Positions 42,472 to 52,060 of a stretch of 64,000 bases of DNA are shown here, piece after piece; position 1 is the stretch's first letter, and every line of letters starts with the position of its first letter. This DNA comes from DASWUZ01 sp036401375 (lineage in GTDB: Bacteria; Acidobacteriota; Terriglobia; Terriglobales; Acidobacteriaceae): NCBI GenBank assembly GCA_036401375.1, contig DASWVB010000009.1:1-64000 (forward strand). The letters run 5' to 3'. The translations under genes were made by a program, and so were the position numbers. Under the pieces are notes generated by a model. The model was not told the origin of the DNA and did no database searches. It saw nothing but the letters and a program-made list of their open reading frames with translations.

Positions 42472-44367
42472 CTAAAGCACCAGGCGCTTATCCCCTGTCT
42501 TGCGAGTAATCCTTTCCCGATCCAGATATTCGAGCAAGGGAATTGCATATTTTCTCGACAGGCCCGTCCTTTGTTTGAATGTGGCGATGTCGAACGAATG
42601 CCCGCGCATTTCAACGAGGCTAATTCGTAAATCATTCAGCGCGTCGCGGTGCACGAGCAGCGTCTCGCTTCCCATCCGGACGAGCACTTTCTCTCGGAGA
42701 AGCGCTGTCGTCAGCCTCCGCATATCGGTCTCTTTGATATCTAACCTGGCTGCTACCTCAGAGGTGAGTGGAGCAGCCAGTCCCGCGACCTTGTAGAGGG
42801 ACGCGATGGTTGACAGTAGCGCCGTGTCTGCATCAGGAGCGATCGCGCCTGATCCTGACAGGAAGACAAGGTCGCCATGCAGCGCCACCTTCCCGCTTCG
42901 GACAAGCTGCACCAGCACATAATCGAACACTTCCGCGCCCAGTGCTGACTGACCTTTGAGCTCCGACCGGCTGAGGCTGCCAGACTTCTCCTGCTTCAAC
43001 CTGGCGGTAAGAATCGCGCTGGCTTCCTCAGCGGCCTGCTGGGCCAGAAACAGATTGCCCGGCAGCAGAAGTAGCCGTTCACTGCTCGTCAACCCGGAAA
43101 TCCTCAGCAAGCCATCGCGAGTCAATCCGGTTTCCGCCATCAAGCGAGTTGTAGGTAGCCCTTGTGTTCCCCGTCTCTCAATCCGTAAGTCAATCTGCTC
43201 CTTGGCGGAAGCAACTTGCAGCGAGCGAAGCCATGCTGCCACGTTTGCCTTACGCAGATTCTGAGATGGGTACGCATCGAGCACTCGACCGCCTCCTATT
43301 GTCGCTGGCGGAGAGGCCTGCCTGAGGACGAAATGGTCCCCGGGGATGAGCACCACGGGAGATTGAAGCGTGAGGCGCATCAAGGCTGTGGTAGCTGGAT
43401 CGGCCGCCGCGTTATCGTAAATCGAGACACTAGCAAGGGTGCTTGACGTGAGTGCATGGAAGTAGACACGAGCGCGATGTTTGAGCGGCGCCGCTGAATC
43501 GAGCAGGGTCACCTCAGCGTCGATTACGCTCACCGCGGAGAGCGTATCCGCGGCCACCAGGGTCTGTCCTCGACTGACTTCAGAGACTTCCACATCGGCG
43601 AGATTCGCGGCCACTCGCGATCCGGCGATCACCTCTTCCTCAGCCTGTCCATTCGTCTGCATTCCGCGCAGCCGCACAGGCCGCCCTCCGGGCTCAAGCA
43701 CGAGAGATTGCCCGGCGAGAAGCGTGCCTGAGATCAGTGTTCCGGTTACGACAGTGCCAAAACCTTTCACCACGAAAGCTCTATCGATCGGCAGACGCGC
43801 CAGGTGATCGGGGTAAGTCAGGTTGAGGTCCACGGCCAAGGCGACGATGCCGCGACGAAGCTCTTCAATGCCTTCGCCCGTCTTCGCACTTACCGGCAGA
43901 ATGGGCCTCCGTTCGTCGCTCAGAAAGGTGCCGCGTAGAAAGTGTTCAACCTCGAGACGGACCTCTTGAAGGCGAGTCGCACTGACCGCATCGATCTTGG
44001 TGATGACCGCAATGCCACGCGCGACGCTGAGTAGGTTGCAGATGGCCAGATGCTCCACTGTCTGCGGCTTGATTCCTTCCTGGGCCGAGATGACCAGCAA
44101 GACCGCGCCGACGCTTCCTGTTCCTGACAGCATGTTGCGGATGAATAAACCGTGGCCCGGGACGTCAACAAAACCGATTCGCACGCGAGTGCCGTCAGTC
44201 GCCGACGCATCGAGGAAAGCGAAGCCGAGATCGATGGTCATGCCTCGCCGCTTCTCCTCGGGCAGGCGGTCAGTGTCTGTTCCGGTGAGTGCACGGATGA
44301 GCGCAGTCTTGCCGTGATCGATATGCCCTGCAGTTCCGATAACTACGGACTTGATCGCCGGCCTCAT
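42472..44367 (-). CDS. selB: Selenocysteine-specific elongation factor SelB
   Basis: Delivers selenocysteyl-tRNA to UGA codons marked by a SECIS. The 631 residues start with the GTPase core: G-T-A-G-H-I-D-H-G-K-T-A-L, D-V-P-G-H-G and T-K-I-D. The SelB-specific E-K-R-R-G-M-T-I-D-L-G-F-A is clear. EF-Tu-like domains 2 and 3 follow to about residue 350, then winged-helix repeats that bind SECIS RNA, ending R-K-Y-A-I-P-L-L-E-Y-L-D-R-x-x-I-T-R. Length is close to E. coli SelB (614). It starts 36 bases after selA. Confidence 0.97.
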   Translation of the reverse strand: MRPAIKSVVIGTAGHIDHGKTALIRALTGTDTDRLPEEKRRGMTIDLGFAFLDASATDGTRVRIGFVDVPGHGLFIRNMLSGTGSVGAVLLVISAQEGIKPQTVEHLAICNLLSVARGIAVITKIDAVSATRLQEVRLEVEHFLRGTFLSDERRPILPVSAKTGEGIEELRRGIVALAVDLNLTYPDHLARLPIDRAFVVKGFGTVVTGTLISGTLLAGQSLVLEPGGRPVRLRGMQTNGQAEEEVIAGSRVAANLADVEVSEVSRGQTLVAADTLSAVSVIDAEVTLLDSAAPLKHRARVYFHALTSSTLASVSIYDNAAADPATTALMRLTLQSPVVLIPGDHFVLRQASPPATIGGGRVLDAYPSQNLRKANVAAWLRSLQVASAKEQIDLRIERRGTQGLPTTRLMAETGLTRDGLLRISGLTSSERLLLLPGNLFLAQQAAEEASAILTARLKQEKSGSLSRSELKGQSALGAEVFDYVLVQLVRSGKVALHGDLVFLSGSGAIAPDADTALLSTIASLYKVAGLAAPLTSEVAARLDIKETDMRRLTTALLREKVLVRMGSETLLVHRDALNDLRISLVEMRGHSFDIATFKQRTGLSRKYAIPLLEYLDRERITRKTGDKRLVL

Positions 44368-44403
44368 TTGTTCAGGGCTCTCGTGAAATGAACGGGCACG
44401 GTA

Positions 44404-45948
44404 TCAATGCCCGGTTCCGGGCGTAGTGACACCGGTCTCGACGTGCGGAATGACAAGGTCCGGCTTTCCAATTTGCGCGGCTTGTTGCAGCAGAGATATA
44501 AGCGTCGCGTCGAACTCCGGTTCCACGGTGCGCAGATCGAGCAATACCCGTTCTCCGCTGACGCGGCCGACGACGGGAGGATCAAGCCGCCTGAGAGCCG
44601 ACAAAAGGTCCTGGGGCGCTAGCGTCGCATGGCCCAGGGACACCGCTGTGCTCTGTAGCCGCGCACTCGGCGCCGCTCCGCCGCCGATAAGGCTTGGCAC
44701 CGGCACCGCTTCTGCGCAAAGGTCGGCGCAATTTACCCGGTTGGCCATCTCCTCGCAGCGTTTGAAGATTTCAACAGGCGCGGCGTTAATCATCCTGCTG
44801 ACCGGGGTATCGCGGCCTGACCGGTGGTCCATCAGCGTGGCTTCAAGCGCTGCATAAGCTAGTTTGTCGACGCGATAAGTTCGATAGAGTGGATTCCTGC
44901 GAACCCGTTCAATAAGGGCGGCAGTGCCAATGAGAAGACCGCATTGCGGGCCGCCGAATAGCTTATCTCCACTGGCCGCGATCAGGCCCGGGCCAGCGCA
45001 AAAGCTTTCGAGCAACGTCGGTTCCGAGTATATGTCCAGAGGACGGAGCGACTGCATCAACCCGGTACCCTGGTCATCGAAAACAGGAATATTTCTTCGC
45101 TCTCCGAGAGATACGAGCTCTTCGAGCGTGGGCCTCTCGATGAAGCCTTCCATACTGAAATTGGATTGATGCACGCGCAGGATCAGCTTCGTCTCGGGGG
45201 TAATCGCACTCTCAAAGTCTGAAAGCCGGGTGCGATTCGTAGTGCCGACCTCGCGCATTACTGCACCTGACTTCGCGAGAATCTCCGGGATACGAAAACC
45301 TCCACCAATCTCTATCAATTCTCCGCGAGAGACAATAACTTCTCCGCCATCTGCGATGGAGTTAAGCGCCAGAAAGGTTGCGGCAGCGCAATTGTTTACG
45401 ACCACTGCAGCCCAGGGAGCATTCGCGAAAGTGTTGTTGCTCACACTTTGGTTGGCGCCGCTCACATCTCTGAGCAGGCTAAGCAGAAGTCCCTCGGCAT
45501 GAACATCGCGACGGTTGCGTTCGCCAGTCTCGAGGTCAAACTCAAGATTGCAGTAGCCGCTCGCCACCTCCACCACATGCGCCAGTGCTGACGCTCCCAG
45601 GGGCGCTCGACCAAGATTAGTGTGTAGCACGACTCCCGTGGCATTGATGACGCGCTGCAACGAGTAGCGCGAGCCACGCGCAATTTCGCATGCAACAGCG
45701 TCGCTGAGAGCCACAATGCGCGCGTTGAGAGTTGCATCTGTATGCCTTCCTGCGGCGATCTCCCGTTTCATCTCAAAAAGGACGAAACGCGCCGCGCGAA
45801 TCACAAGCCCGCGCGGCTCCGCAGAAAGCAGCCCTTCAAAGCTTGACCCTCTCAGCAATTCATCGAGCGAGGGCAGGCTCCGGTAGAGACTACCCGCATC
45901 CGGCTGCACCGGCACAACTTCACTCGCTTTGTTCTCGCTGGTTTTCAT
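44404..45948 (-). CDS. selA: L-seryl-tRNA(Sec) selenium transferase SelA
   Basis: Converts seryl-tRNA(Sec) to selenocysteyl-tRNA(Sec) with selenophosphate. The 514-residue protein belongs to the PLP fold type I family: I-N-A-T-G-V-V-L-H-T-N-L-G-R-A-P-L, V-V-V-N-N-C-A-A-A-T-F-L-A-L, E-V-I-V-S-R-G-E-L-I-E-I-G-G-G-F-R-I and the PLP lysine in S-G-D-K-L-F-G-G-P-Q (Lys329). It is about 50 residues longer than E. coli SelA, mainly in the N-terminal region. It starts 33 bases after selD, in the order selD-selA-selB. Confidence 0.97.
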   Translation of the reverse strand: MKTSENKASEVVPVQPDAGSLYRSLPSLDELLRGSSFEGLLSAEPRGLVIRAARFVLFEMKREIAAGRHTDATLNARIVALSDAVACEIARGSRYSLQRVINATGVVLHTNLGRAPLGASALAHVVEVASGYCNLEFDLETGERNRRDVHAEGLLLSLLRDVSGANQSVSNNTFANAPWAAVVVNNCAAATFLALNSIADGGEVIVSRGELIEIGGGFRIPEILAKSGAVMREVGTTNRTRLSDFESAITPETKLILRVHQSNFSMEGFIERPTLEELVSLGERRNIPVFDDQGTGLMQSLRPLDIYSEPTLLESFCAGPGLIAASGDKLFGGPQCGLLIGTAALIERVRRNPLYRTYRVDKLAYAALEATLMDHRSGRDTPVSRMINAAPVEIFKRCEEMANRVNCADLCAEAVPVPSLIGGGAAPSARLQSTAVSLGHATLAPQDLLSALRRLDPPVVGRVSGERVLLDLRTVEPEFDATLISLLQQAAQIGKPDLVIPHVETGVTTPGTGH

Positions 45949-45981
45949 CGGTGGACCATAGAATGCATGAACTGCGAGCTG

Positions 45982-47055
45982 CTAGCTCAGAACGATTGCA
46001 GCAGATCCGGAAGCACGCGCGTCAAGCACTGAGCCGATTCTCGCCGCCGCCACGCCCGCTTCGCGAAGTGACTGTAACAGTGCTGCGGAGTGATCACCCG
46101 CAACCGAGACCAGCAAGCCGCCCGCCGTCTGCGGATCGTAAAGCAAAGTGCGCAGGTCCTCTGCAATGCGCGCGCCAGCGGCATCCCCCACTACGCACTC
46201 GGCAAAGTCGCGGTTGGCGAGCAGACCGGCCGGGACCGCGCCCAAGTGAATAGCATCGAGCGCCCCCTCAAGGACCGGTATCTGGTCCACAAAGAATTCA
46301 GTAGTGACCCCGCTGCCGACTGCCATCTCCCGCCCATGACCTATCAGACCGAAGCCCGTGACATCGGTCATCGCATGAACGCCATCAGCCTCGTTGACGA
46401 CCTGGGAAGCGACTCGGTTGAGCGTTGTCATTGATACAACCGCATTTGCGATCCATTCAGCACGGGCCTTGCCTTGTTTCAGGGCAGTAGTGATCACGCC
46501 GGTGCCAAGCGCTTTGGTCAGGATCAAGTCGTCACCGGCTTTTGCTCCGGCATTGGTCAAGACCCGCCCGGGGTCAATGAGACCTGTAACGGCATAGCCA
46601 AACTTTATCTCCGGGTCGCGCACACTGTGCCCGCCAACGATCACGCAGCCTGCCTCTGCGATCTTCGACATTCCCCCGCGCATGATCTGCTTCAACACGT
46701 CCAGGTCTCCGTCCGCGGGAAAGCACACGATTGAAAGCGCGGTCACAGGCCGCCCGCCCATGGCATAAACATCGCTGAGCGCATTGGTCGCGGCAATCTG
46801 ACCGAAGACGAAGGCGTCATCGACCAGCGGAGTAAAAAAATCCACAGTCTGTACCAGCGCCAGCTCGGGAGCGATGCGGTAGATGCCCGCGTCGTCCGAT
46901 GTCTCGAAGCCGACGAGCAAGTCAGGGTCCGTCTGCTTTGGCAGCGTCGCCAACAACTCCGCGAGAGACCCCGGGGCCAGTTTGCTCGCGCACCCCCCGG
47001 CCTTCACCTGCTGCGTCAACCTGACTGCGGTGCCGGTCCCCAAAGTCCTCTCCAT
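45982..47055 (-). CDS. selD: Selenide, water dikinase SelD
   Basis: Makes selenophosphate from selenide and ATP. The 357-residue protein carries K-A-G-G-C-A-S-K near the N-terminus with catalytic Cys22 and Lys25; many SelD proteins have selenocysteine here, this one uses cysteine. Further motifs are S-D-D-A-G-I-Y, V-Q-T-V-D-F-F-T-P-L-V-D-D, A-A-T-N-A-L-S-D-V-Y-A-M-G-G and T-D-V-T-G-F-G-L-x-G-H. It is the first gene of selDAB and lies divergent from the tRNA-Sec gene, 63 bases away. Confidence 0.97.
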   Translation of the reverse strand: MERTLGTGTAVRLTQQVKAGGCASKLAPGSLAELLATLPKQTDPDLLVGFETSDDAGIYRIAPELALVQTVDFFTPLVDDAFVFGQIAATNALSDVYAMGGRPVTALSIVCFPADGDLDVLKQIMRGGMSKIAEAGCVIVGGHSVRDPEIKFGYAVTGLIDPGRVLTNAGAKAGDDLILTKALGTGVITTALKQGKARAEWIANAVVSMTTLNRVASQVVNEADGVHAMTDVTGFGLIGHGREMAVGSGVTTEFFVDQIPVLEGALDAIHLGAVPAGLLANRDFAECVVGDAAGARIAEDLRTLLYDPQTAGGLLVSVAGDHSAALLQSLREAGVAAARIGSVLDARASGSAAIVLS

Positions 47056-47080
47056 CTTCGTTCTTCAGTTAGCATGATAA

Positions 47081-47113
47081 GGCTGATCGCAACATGTACC
47101 TCGGCGATCAGCC
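47081..47113. promoter_or_regulatory. Perfect 10-base inverted repeat between selD and tRNA-Sec
   Basis: GGCTGATCGC at 47081-47090 pairs with GCGATCAGCC at 47104-47113 across a 13-base spacer. It occupies half of the 63-base divergent intergenic space, ending 26 bases from the selD start and five bases before the tRNA-Sec. It could be an operator shared by both transcripts or a leader hairpin in either. Confidence 0.55.
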
Positions 47114-47118
47114 GATGC

Positions 47119-47213
47119 GGAAGCGCTTAGGCCCCGGTGGCCCTCCCGGTCTTCAAAACCGGTGGTCGTTCTTCACGGGCGACGGTGTGTTCGACTCACA
47201 CGCGCTTCCGCCA
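47119..47213 (+). tRNA. selC: tRNA-Sec (anticodon UCA)
   Basis: A 95-base tRNA including encoded CCA. The acceptor arm pairs GGAAGCGC (47119-47126) with GCGCTTCC (47202-47209), eight base pairs as in bacterial tRNA-Sec, followed by discriminator G and CCA. The anticodon stem CCGGT/ACCGG closes the loop CTTCAAA with TCA at 47153-47155. A long variable arm lies after the anticodon stem, and the T loop reads GTTCGACTC. It is on the strand opposite selDAB and probably transcribed divergently from the same intergenic space. Confidence 0.97.
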
Positions 47214-47294
47214 CTTTGTTCCCCGCGGCTACGCTCCTGACGAGCACTCCTCGAGACTCTTGTGTCTGATCAGTATTCTTATTTACGACAGGTA

Positions 47295-50200
47295 TCAAAA
47301 AGTAAGACGCGTAGCAAATTGGAAGGCCCGAGGTCCTCCCGACCCGAAGAAACCGCCCGCGGTGCTGACGGGTGAGTAGAAGTTTGCCTGCACTGCTTGC
47401 GCCGGCTGGCCTTGTTGCGCTGGCTGGTAAGGCCCGATCGCGATATTGCGACCAGAGTAGTTTGAATTATCCGTTCCCCGGATATTTGTCTGATTGAGGA
47501 GGTTAAAGCCCTCACCAATTAGACTCAACGTCACACCTTCGCCCAGGTGGACATCCTTCTTCAGCCGCATATCAAGCGAGCTGAAAGGGCTGAAGAAGTT
47601 TATATTCGCGGGCACCTGCTGCAATGTTCCACCGGCGAGGCAGGGGAATGCAGCAGGGCAAGCGGGCAGCGAGTTCCAGCGACCAATTACGGCGTTCAAC
47701 TGATTGCTGTTCTTTACATCGCGCCCGAGTGCGTTGCGCCGGACTAGTGGCAGCCGCGATCCGCTGGCCCCATTGATTGCAGTGCCTGGCAGAAATGTAT
47801 TCGCCGGAACCCCCGAGCCAAACGTGTAAATCGGCGCGACAGAGAGGCTCCAGGGTAATTGCGCCTCACCGTAGACAGTAACCCGATGCCGTTCGTCGGT
47901 GACAGCGTAGCCTTTCTCACCCCGAGGATTGTTAATGCCCTCCACCAGGTCTACCTGTTCGTTTGAATTGCCGTTGGTCAGCTGATCGTCGTTGGAAAAG
48001 TCGAACGTCTTGGACAACGTGTAACTGATGTTGTATCGATATCCGACTGGCCCAAGCTTCCCCGGCGCGTGGGTGACACTCATAATTAAGCCGTCGTACC
48101 AAGACTTGGCTCGCGACTCAATCAACGTGACGTTATCAGAGATGCCGCTGAGCGGATCGGTGATCGTGCACGGAGCACTACCTCCCGGGCAACTGATGTC
48201 GGGCGAAGTGGACTTCGTGTTGCGGAGGAGATGTCCATCGAGCAGACGGCTGCCGAACACGTGCAGCCCGTCAGCCGAGACTATCCACTTGCTTCCGAGC
48301 TGCTGCTGCGCGCCCAGCGAAAACTGCTGAAAAAGCGGATGGTGCGAATCCGGACCCATAGCGAGAATACCGATTCCGCCGGTCTGATGTGGGCCGCTGA
48401 ATGGTGACGCAAGCGTCGGGCTTCCCGCAGCGAACCCCGCTTGCGGCGCAAAGCACGCTCCTAGGCTCGGAGGGCCAGGTACGAACGGAGAAACGCAACT
48501 CGAGCCGGCATACTGAGTGACGGTGAGCGCACGGTCGTTCTGCACCAGCTCTTCCGCGCCCGACTCGAGAATGATGCGGTCATAATAAATGCCATACCCG
48601 CCGCGAAGCACCGATGACCCCTTGCCGGAAGGATCGTAAACGAAGCCGACACGCGGGCCAAAGTCGAGCTTGTCTGGACTCTTCTTGAGGTCGATGACAT
48701 TCGCCATCCAGGTGCAAGGCTTATTGGGGACAGCAGTCAAATTCGGGCAGGGGTCATGCTCGCTCGAATTGCCAGTGAGGTTATTGTCGTACTCCCAGCG
48801 CAGGCCGAGGTTAAGAGTCAGTCGCGGCTCGACACGCCAGTCGTCCTGCACGAAAGCACCTGCGTAGCTGTCAAACACAGTCGGGATAGGCACAGGAACT
48901 ACCGGCGCCGTGCTGTGAATCGCGACAGCAAGAGGAATGTCGAGATCGTCCACCTTGCCGTCCCCATTGAGATCGGCAAAGCCGAAATCCGATGTGAGGA
49001 TTACCGTACCCGTGCCAAAAACATTGATTAATCCATGCGCCGTGTAATGCTGAAACTCGCCGCCCACCTTGAGGCTGTGCTTACCTACAGCCCACGCGTA
49101 AGTGTCTCGAAACTGATATCGATTGAGATAAGTCGCCTGCGGCAGATTGAAATTCTCACCATCGGCCAGATCGGGAAAGATTAATTCGTTCGTCACGTTA
49201 AGTCTTGGATTAGTGACAGGCACATTTTGACCGAACGGTGGAATGTCGTTATAGAAATCGTCGTAATGGAAGGAAAGATCGTTCACCTGAGTAGGAGACA
49301 ACACGCTGGTCAGTCCCGTCAGGATGGAGTGGAAGCGATTCAGCGAGTTCTGCCTTTCGGCTGCGCTGAAGGCAGGCGTCGTCGACCCCGGGCTCGCCTC
49401 ACCCGTATCGGTCGATCGGTTGAAAGAATACCGGACGATCAGCTTGTTGCGTTCTGTAAGTTGCTGGTCATAGCGCGTCGACCAGAGCGCGTCCCGCAGT
49501 GGCGCTGGGGCCGACGTATGCTGGATGGTCGCCGTCGCAAAATTGCGCGTGCCGGTTTGCAGTGCAGCGTTCTGGTCTCTGTATTCAAACGATGAAAACC
49601 ACCATGCCTTGTCAGCAATCACGGGGCCGCCGAGCGACGCGCCAGCTTGTTCACGATCAAATGGGGGAGTAGGCAGACCGCGGTCAAGTGTCGCCGGCAG
49701 CGCCTGCAGATGACGGTTGCGCTCAAACAGGAAAACAGAGCCGTGAAACTGGTTTGACCCTGACTTGGTCACTACATTTACGATGCTGTTGCCTGATCGG
49801 CCCACCTCGGCCGTAAATCTGCCGGTCGCGATTTGAAACTCTTCAACTGAGTCTTCGGGGAAGTTGGCGAGAGTGCCTCCGACGACCTCGTCGTTGTTGT
49901 CTCCTCCATCAACTGTAATATTGCCGCCTCGACCAAAGCCGCCAGCTGAACTCACCTCAAGCGTGTTGGTCTTGGTCGGATCAAAAGTGGGCGCCGGACG
50001 GTTTCCGGGTACAAGATACGCGAGCTCAAGAAAGTTGCGGCCATTCAGCGGAATGCTCGCGATCGTATTCGCGGTAATCTGTCCCTGGATCATCGACTGC
50101 TCCAGATTTATGTTGCCGGAGTTGGCCTGCACGTTCACCGTGGTGCCGGCCGTTGGCAGCTGCAGCTTTGCGTCAATGGTAGTGGTGCGCCCAGCCTCAA

Positions 50201-50495
50201 GCGCGACCGCCCTGCTCTCGCTGATCGCAAACCCGTTCCCCTGAATAGTGATGTCATACACGCCGGGCGTCAGGTCGGTGAGCACGTAAGTCCCCGAGCC
50301 ATTAGTTAGGGTATCCCGCGCGTCTCCCTGGGCAGTGTTCGTGGCGGTAACTCGAGCACCGAATACAACGGAGTCTCCCGGGTCCGTCACTACCCCAGTA
50401 AGGGTGCTGGTGGGAATCTGAGCATAGGCTGCTCTAACAAAAACGATAACAAAGATGGGAAAGATGATCCCATACCAACGCGAAAACCTGGACAC
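47295..50495 (-). CDS. Oar-like TonB-dependent outer-membrane receptor
   Basis: A 1066-residue outer-membrane protein. A signal peptide ends at A-Y-A-Q; residues 30-115 are a carboxypeptidase-regulatory-like domain (S-T-L-T-G-V-V-T-D-P-G-D-S-V-V); a plug-like region follows (I-P-L-N-G-R-N-F-L-E-L, I-T-V-D-G-G-D-N-N-D), then a large beta-barrel with many aromatic-ending strands, closing F-A-T-R-L-T-F. An EF-hand-like D-L-N-G-D-G-K-V-D-D-L-D-I loop sits near residue 535. These receptors are expanded in acidobacteria and import polymers or siderophores. The GTG start has GGGGG seven bases upstream. It adjoins the Sec locus but need not be related to it. Confidence 0.94.
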   Translation of the reverse strand: MSRFSRWYGIIFPIFVIVFVRAAYAQIPTSTLTGVVTDPGDSVVFGARVTATNTAQGDARDTLTNGSGTYVLTDLTPGVYDITIQGNGFAISESRAVALEAGRTTTIDAKLQLPTAGTTVNVQANSGNINLEQSMIQGQITANTIASIPLNGRNFLELAYLVPGNRPAPTFDPTKTNTLEVSSAGGFGRGGNITVDGGDNNDEVVGGTLANFPEDSVEEFQIATGRFTAEVGRSGNSIVNVVTKSGSNQFHGSVFLFERNRHLQALPATLDRGLPTPPFDREQAGASLGGPVIADKAWWFSSFEYRDQNAALQTGTRNFATATIQHTSAPAPLRDALWSTRYDQQLTERNKLIVRYSFNRSTDTGEASPGSTTPAFSAAERQNSLNRFHSILTGLTSVLSPTQVNDLSFHYDDFYNDIPPFGQNVPVTNPRLNVTNELIFPDLADGENFNLPQATYLNRYQFRDTYAWAVGKHSLKVGGEFQHYTAHGLINVFGTGTVILTSDFGFADLNGDGKVDDLDIPLAVAIHSTAPVVPVPIPTVFDSYAGAFVQDDWRVEPRLTLNLGLRWEYDNNLTGNSSEHDPCPNLTAVPNKPCTWMANVIDLKKSPDKLDFGPRVGFVYDPSGKGSSVLRGGYGIYYDRIILESGAEELVQNDRALTVTQYAGSSCVSPFVPGPPSLGACFAPQAGFAAGSPTLASPFSGPHQTGGIGILAMGPDSHHPLFQQFSLGAQQQLGSKWIVSADGLHVFGSRLLDGHLLRNTKSTSPDISCPGGSAPCTITDPLSGISDNVTLIESRAKSWYDGLIMSVTHAPGKLGPVGYRYNISYTLSKTFDFSNDDQLTNGNSNEQVDLVEGINNPRGEKGYAVTDERHRVTVYGEAQLPWSLSVAPIYTFGSGVPANTFLPGTAINGASGSRLPLVRRNALGRDVKNSNQLNAVIGRWNSLPACPAAFPCLAGGTLQQVPANINFFSPFSSLDMRLKKDVHLGEGVTLSLIGEGFNLLNQTNIRGTDNSNYSGRNIAIGPYQPAQQGQPAQAVQANFYSPVSTAGGFFGSGGPRAFQFATRLTF

Positions 50496-50716
50496 TGGAC
50501 GACCCCCGAAAATGCTGCAGAAAAGCGCGAGCCCTTACCCTCCCCGCAGGTCAGGTGTAGGGCGCTTAATGCGCAGTCTGACAGTAGACAACTCATGGGC
50601 CGGTGTCTTCCGTCCACGGGATGACAATCGTATCGATCCTTGGGACCAGTTAGGGCGCTGTGCGCGCCAGTGCTCCGATGCCTATGGCGCCATAAACGCT
50701 GTAACTACTCCATCCC

Positions 50717-52060
50717 TTGGTGGAGGCTATTCCTGCTGAACTCCATTACGATACCGCGGTGACGCAACCACGAAGACAGCTGGGACTGACCGCAGCCATA
50801 GCCGTTGTAACCGGAGAATCGATCGCGCTCGGAATCTTCCTCACTCCGGCTGCGATGGCAAAATCGCTGGGCTCTCCACTCTTGCTGGCCATGGTCTGGT
50901 GCGCAATGTCGCTCATGGCGATGGCGGGTGCGCTCTGCTATTCGGAACTCGCGTCTCGCTTTCCACAATCTGGCGGCGAATACGTCTACCTCCGGCAGGG
51001 CTATGGCGAGAGAGTCGCGTTCCTGTACGGGTGGATGAGTGCGGCCGTGATGGATCCCGGACTAGCAGCCGCGCTGGCCGTGGGCGCAACGGCATACGTA
51101 CTGGCAATCGTAGCCGTGCCACACTTGCTGGCTGTGTTTATTCCTGCCGCGATTCTGCTCGGCCTCGCCGTGAATAACTACTTCGGAACCCGCATGAGTG
51201 GCCGCGTGATGACAACCGCCAACCTGATGAAGATATCTGTCCTCTTCGCTCTCGTTGCCTGGGCCTTCGGCGCGCGGCGAGGAAGCATGTCTAATCTGCT
51301 TCCCTTCGCCACTCGTCGAGACGGTTCTGAACCTCTCTTGCCGGCAGTCGCCGGGGCAGTGGTGAACGCCTTCTTCAGCTTCGGAGGCTGGTGGGAGGCC
51401 GGCAAGCTCGCTGGCGAGATCAAAGATCCAAGGAAAAATCTACCCCGGGCCTTTCTAGGCGGCGTGGCGTTGGTGACCGGTGTCTACGTCTTGATCAGCT
51501 TTGCGTTCCTTTACGTTGTGCCTCTGCAACAAATCGTCTCCAACAACGCCTTCGTCGCACAATTTGGCGCAGCTCTATTCGGTAAGGCCGGCGCACGCGT
51601 GCTCTCGGTCTCCGTGCTCATCTCCGTGCTCGGCGGCCTCATGGCGCTGACAATGGCGGCCCCGCGCGTCTACTATGCGATGGCTCAGGACGGCGCATTC
51701 TTTCCCGCCTTCGCTCGCCTCCATCCACGCTTCGGATCGCCGGTCAGCGGTATCCTGCTCCAGACCGGACTCGGCATCGCGCTCGTCGCCTTCGGCGCCT
51801 TCGACCGCATTCTCGCCTACATCATCTTCTCCGCGGTGATCTTCCTAGCCCTTTCGGCGGCCGGCCTCTTCCGCATGGCGCCACGAGTGAGCGAGTGGTG
51901 GTATCCGGCCGCTCCCATCGTTTTTATCTTCGGATGTATGGCGATAGCTCTTCTCATCCTGATGCACGATCCCATTCCAGCTTTGCTCGGAGTGGTCATA
52001 GTGGCGGCGGGCGGTCTGCTTCGTAACTTCATCCCGAGCGCCGCTAGATCGAGAGTCTAA
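50717..52060 (+). CDS. APC-superfamily amino acid permease
   Basis: A 447-residue transporter with about twelve membrane helices. The first helix has A-A-I-A-V-V-T-G-E-S-I-A-L-G-I-F, the substrate-binding break typical of LAT/APC carriers; S-E-L-A-S-R-F-P-Q-S-G-G-E-Y-V-Y-L-R is the conserved loop after helix 2, and F-F-S-F-G-G-W-W-E-A-G-K-L-A-G-E-I-K-D-P lies before helix 7. Substrate unresolved. Start is TTG at 50717 or GTG at 50720; the ribosome-binding site is poor. It is divergent from the TonB receptor. Confidence 0.92.
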   Translation: MVEAIPAELHYDTAVTQPRRQLGLTAAIAVVTGESIALGIFLTPAAMAKSLGSPLLLAMVWCAMSLMAMAGALCYSELASRFPQSGGEYVYLRQGYGERVAFLYGWMSAAVMDPGLAAALAVGATAYVLAIVAVPHLLAVFIPAAILLGLAVNNYFGTRMSGRVMTTANLMKISVLFALVAWAFGARRGSMSNLLPFATRRDGSEPLLPAVAGAVVNAFFSFGGWWEAGKLAGEIKDPRKNLPRAFLGGVALVTGVYVLISFAFLYVVPLQQIVSNNAFVAQFGAALFGKAGARVLSVSVLISVLGGLMALTMAAPRVYYAMAQDGAFFPAFARLHPRFGSPVSGILLQTGLGIALVAFGAFDRILAYIIFSAVIFLALSAAGLFRMAPRVSEWWYPAAPIVFIFGCMAIALLILMHDPIPALLGVVIVAAGGLLRNFIPSAARSRV

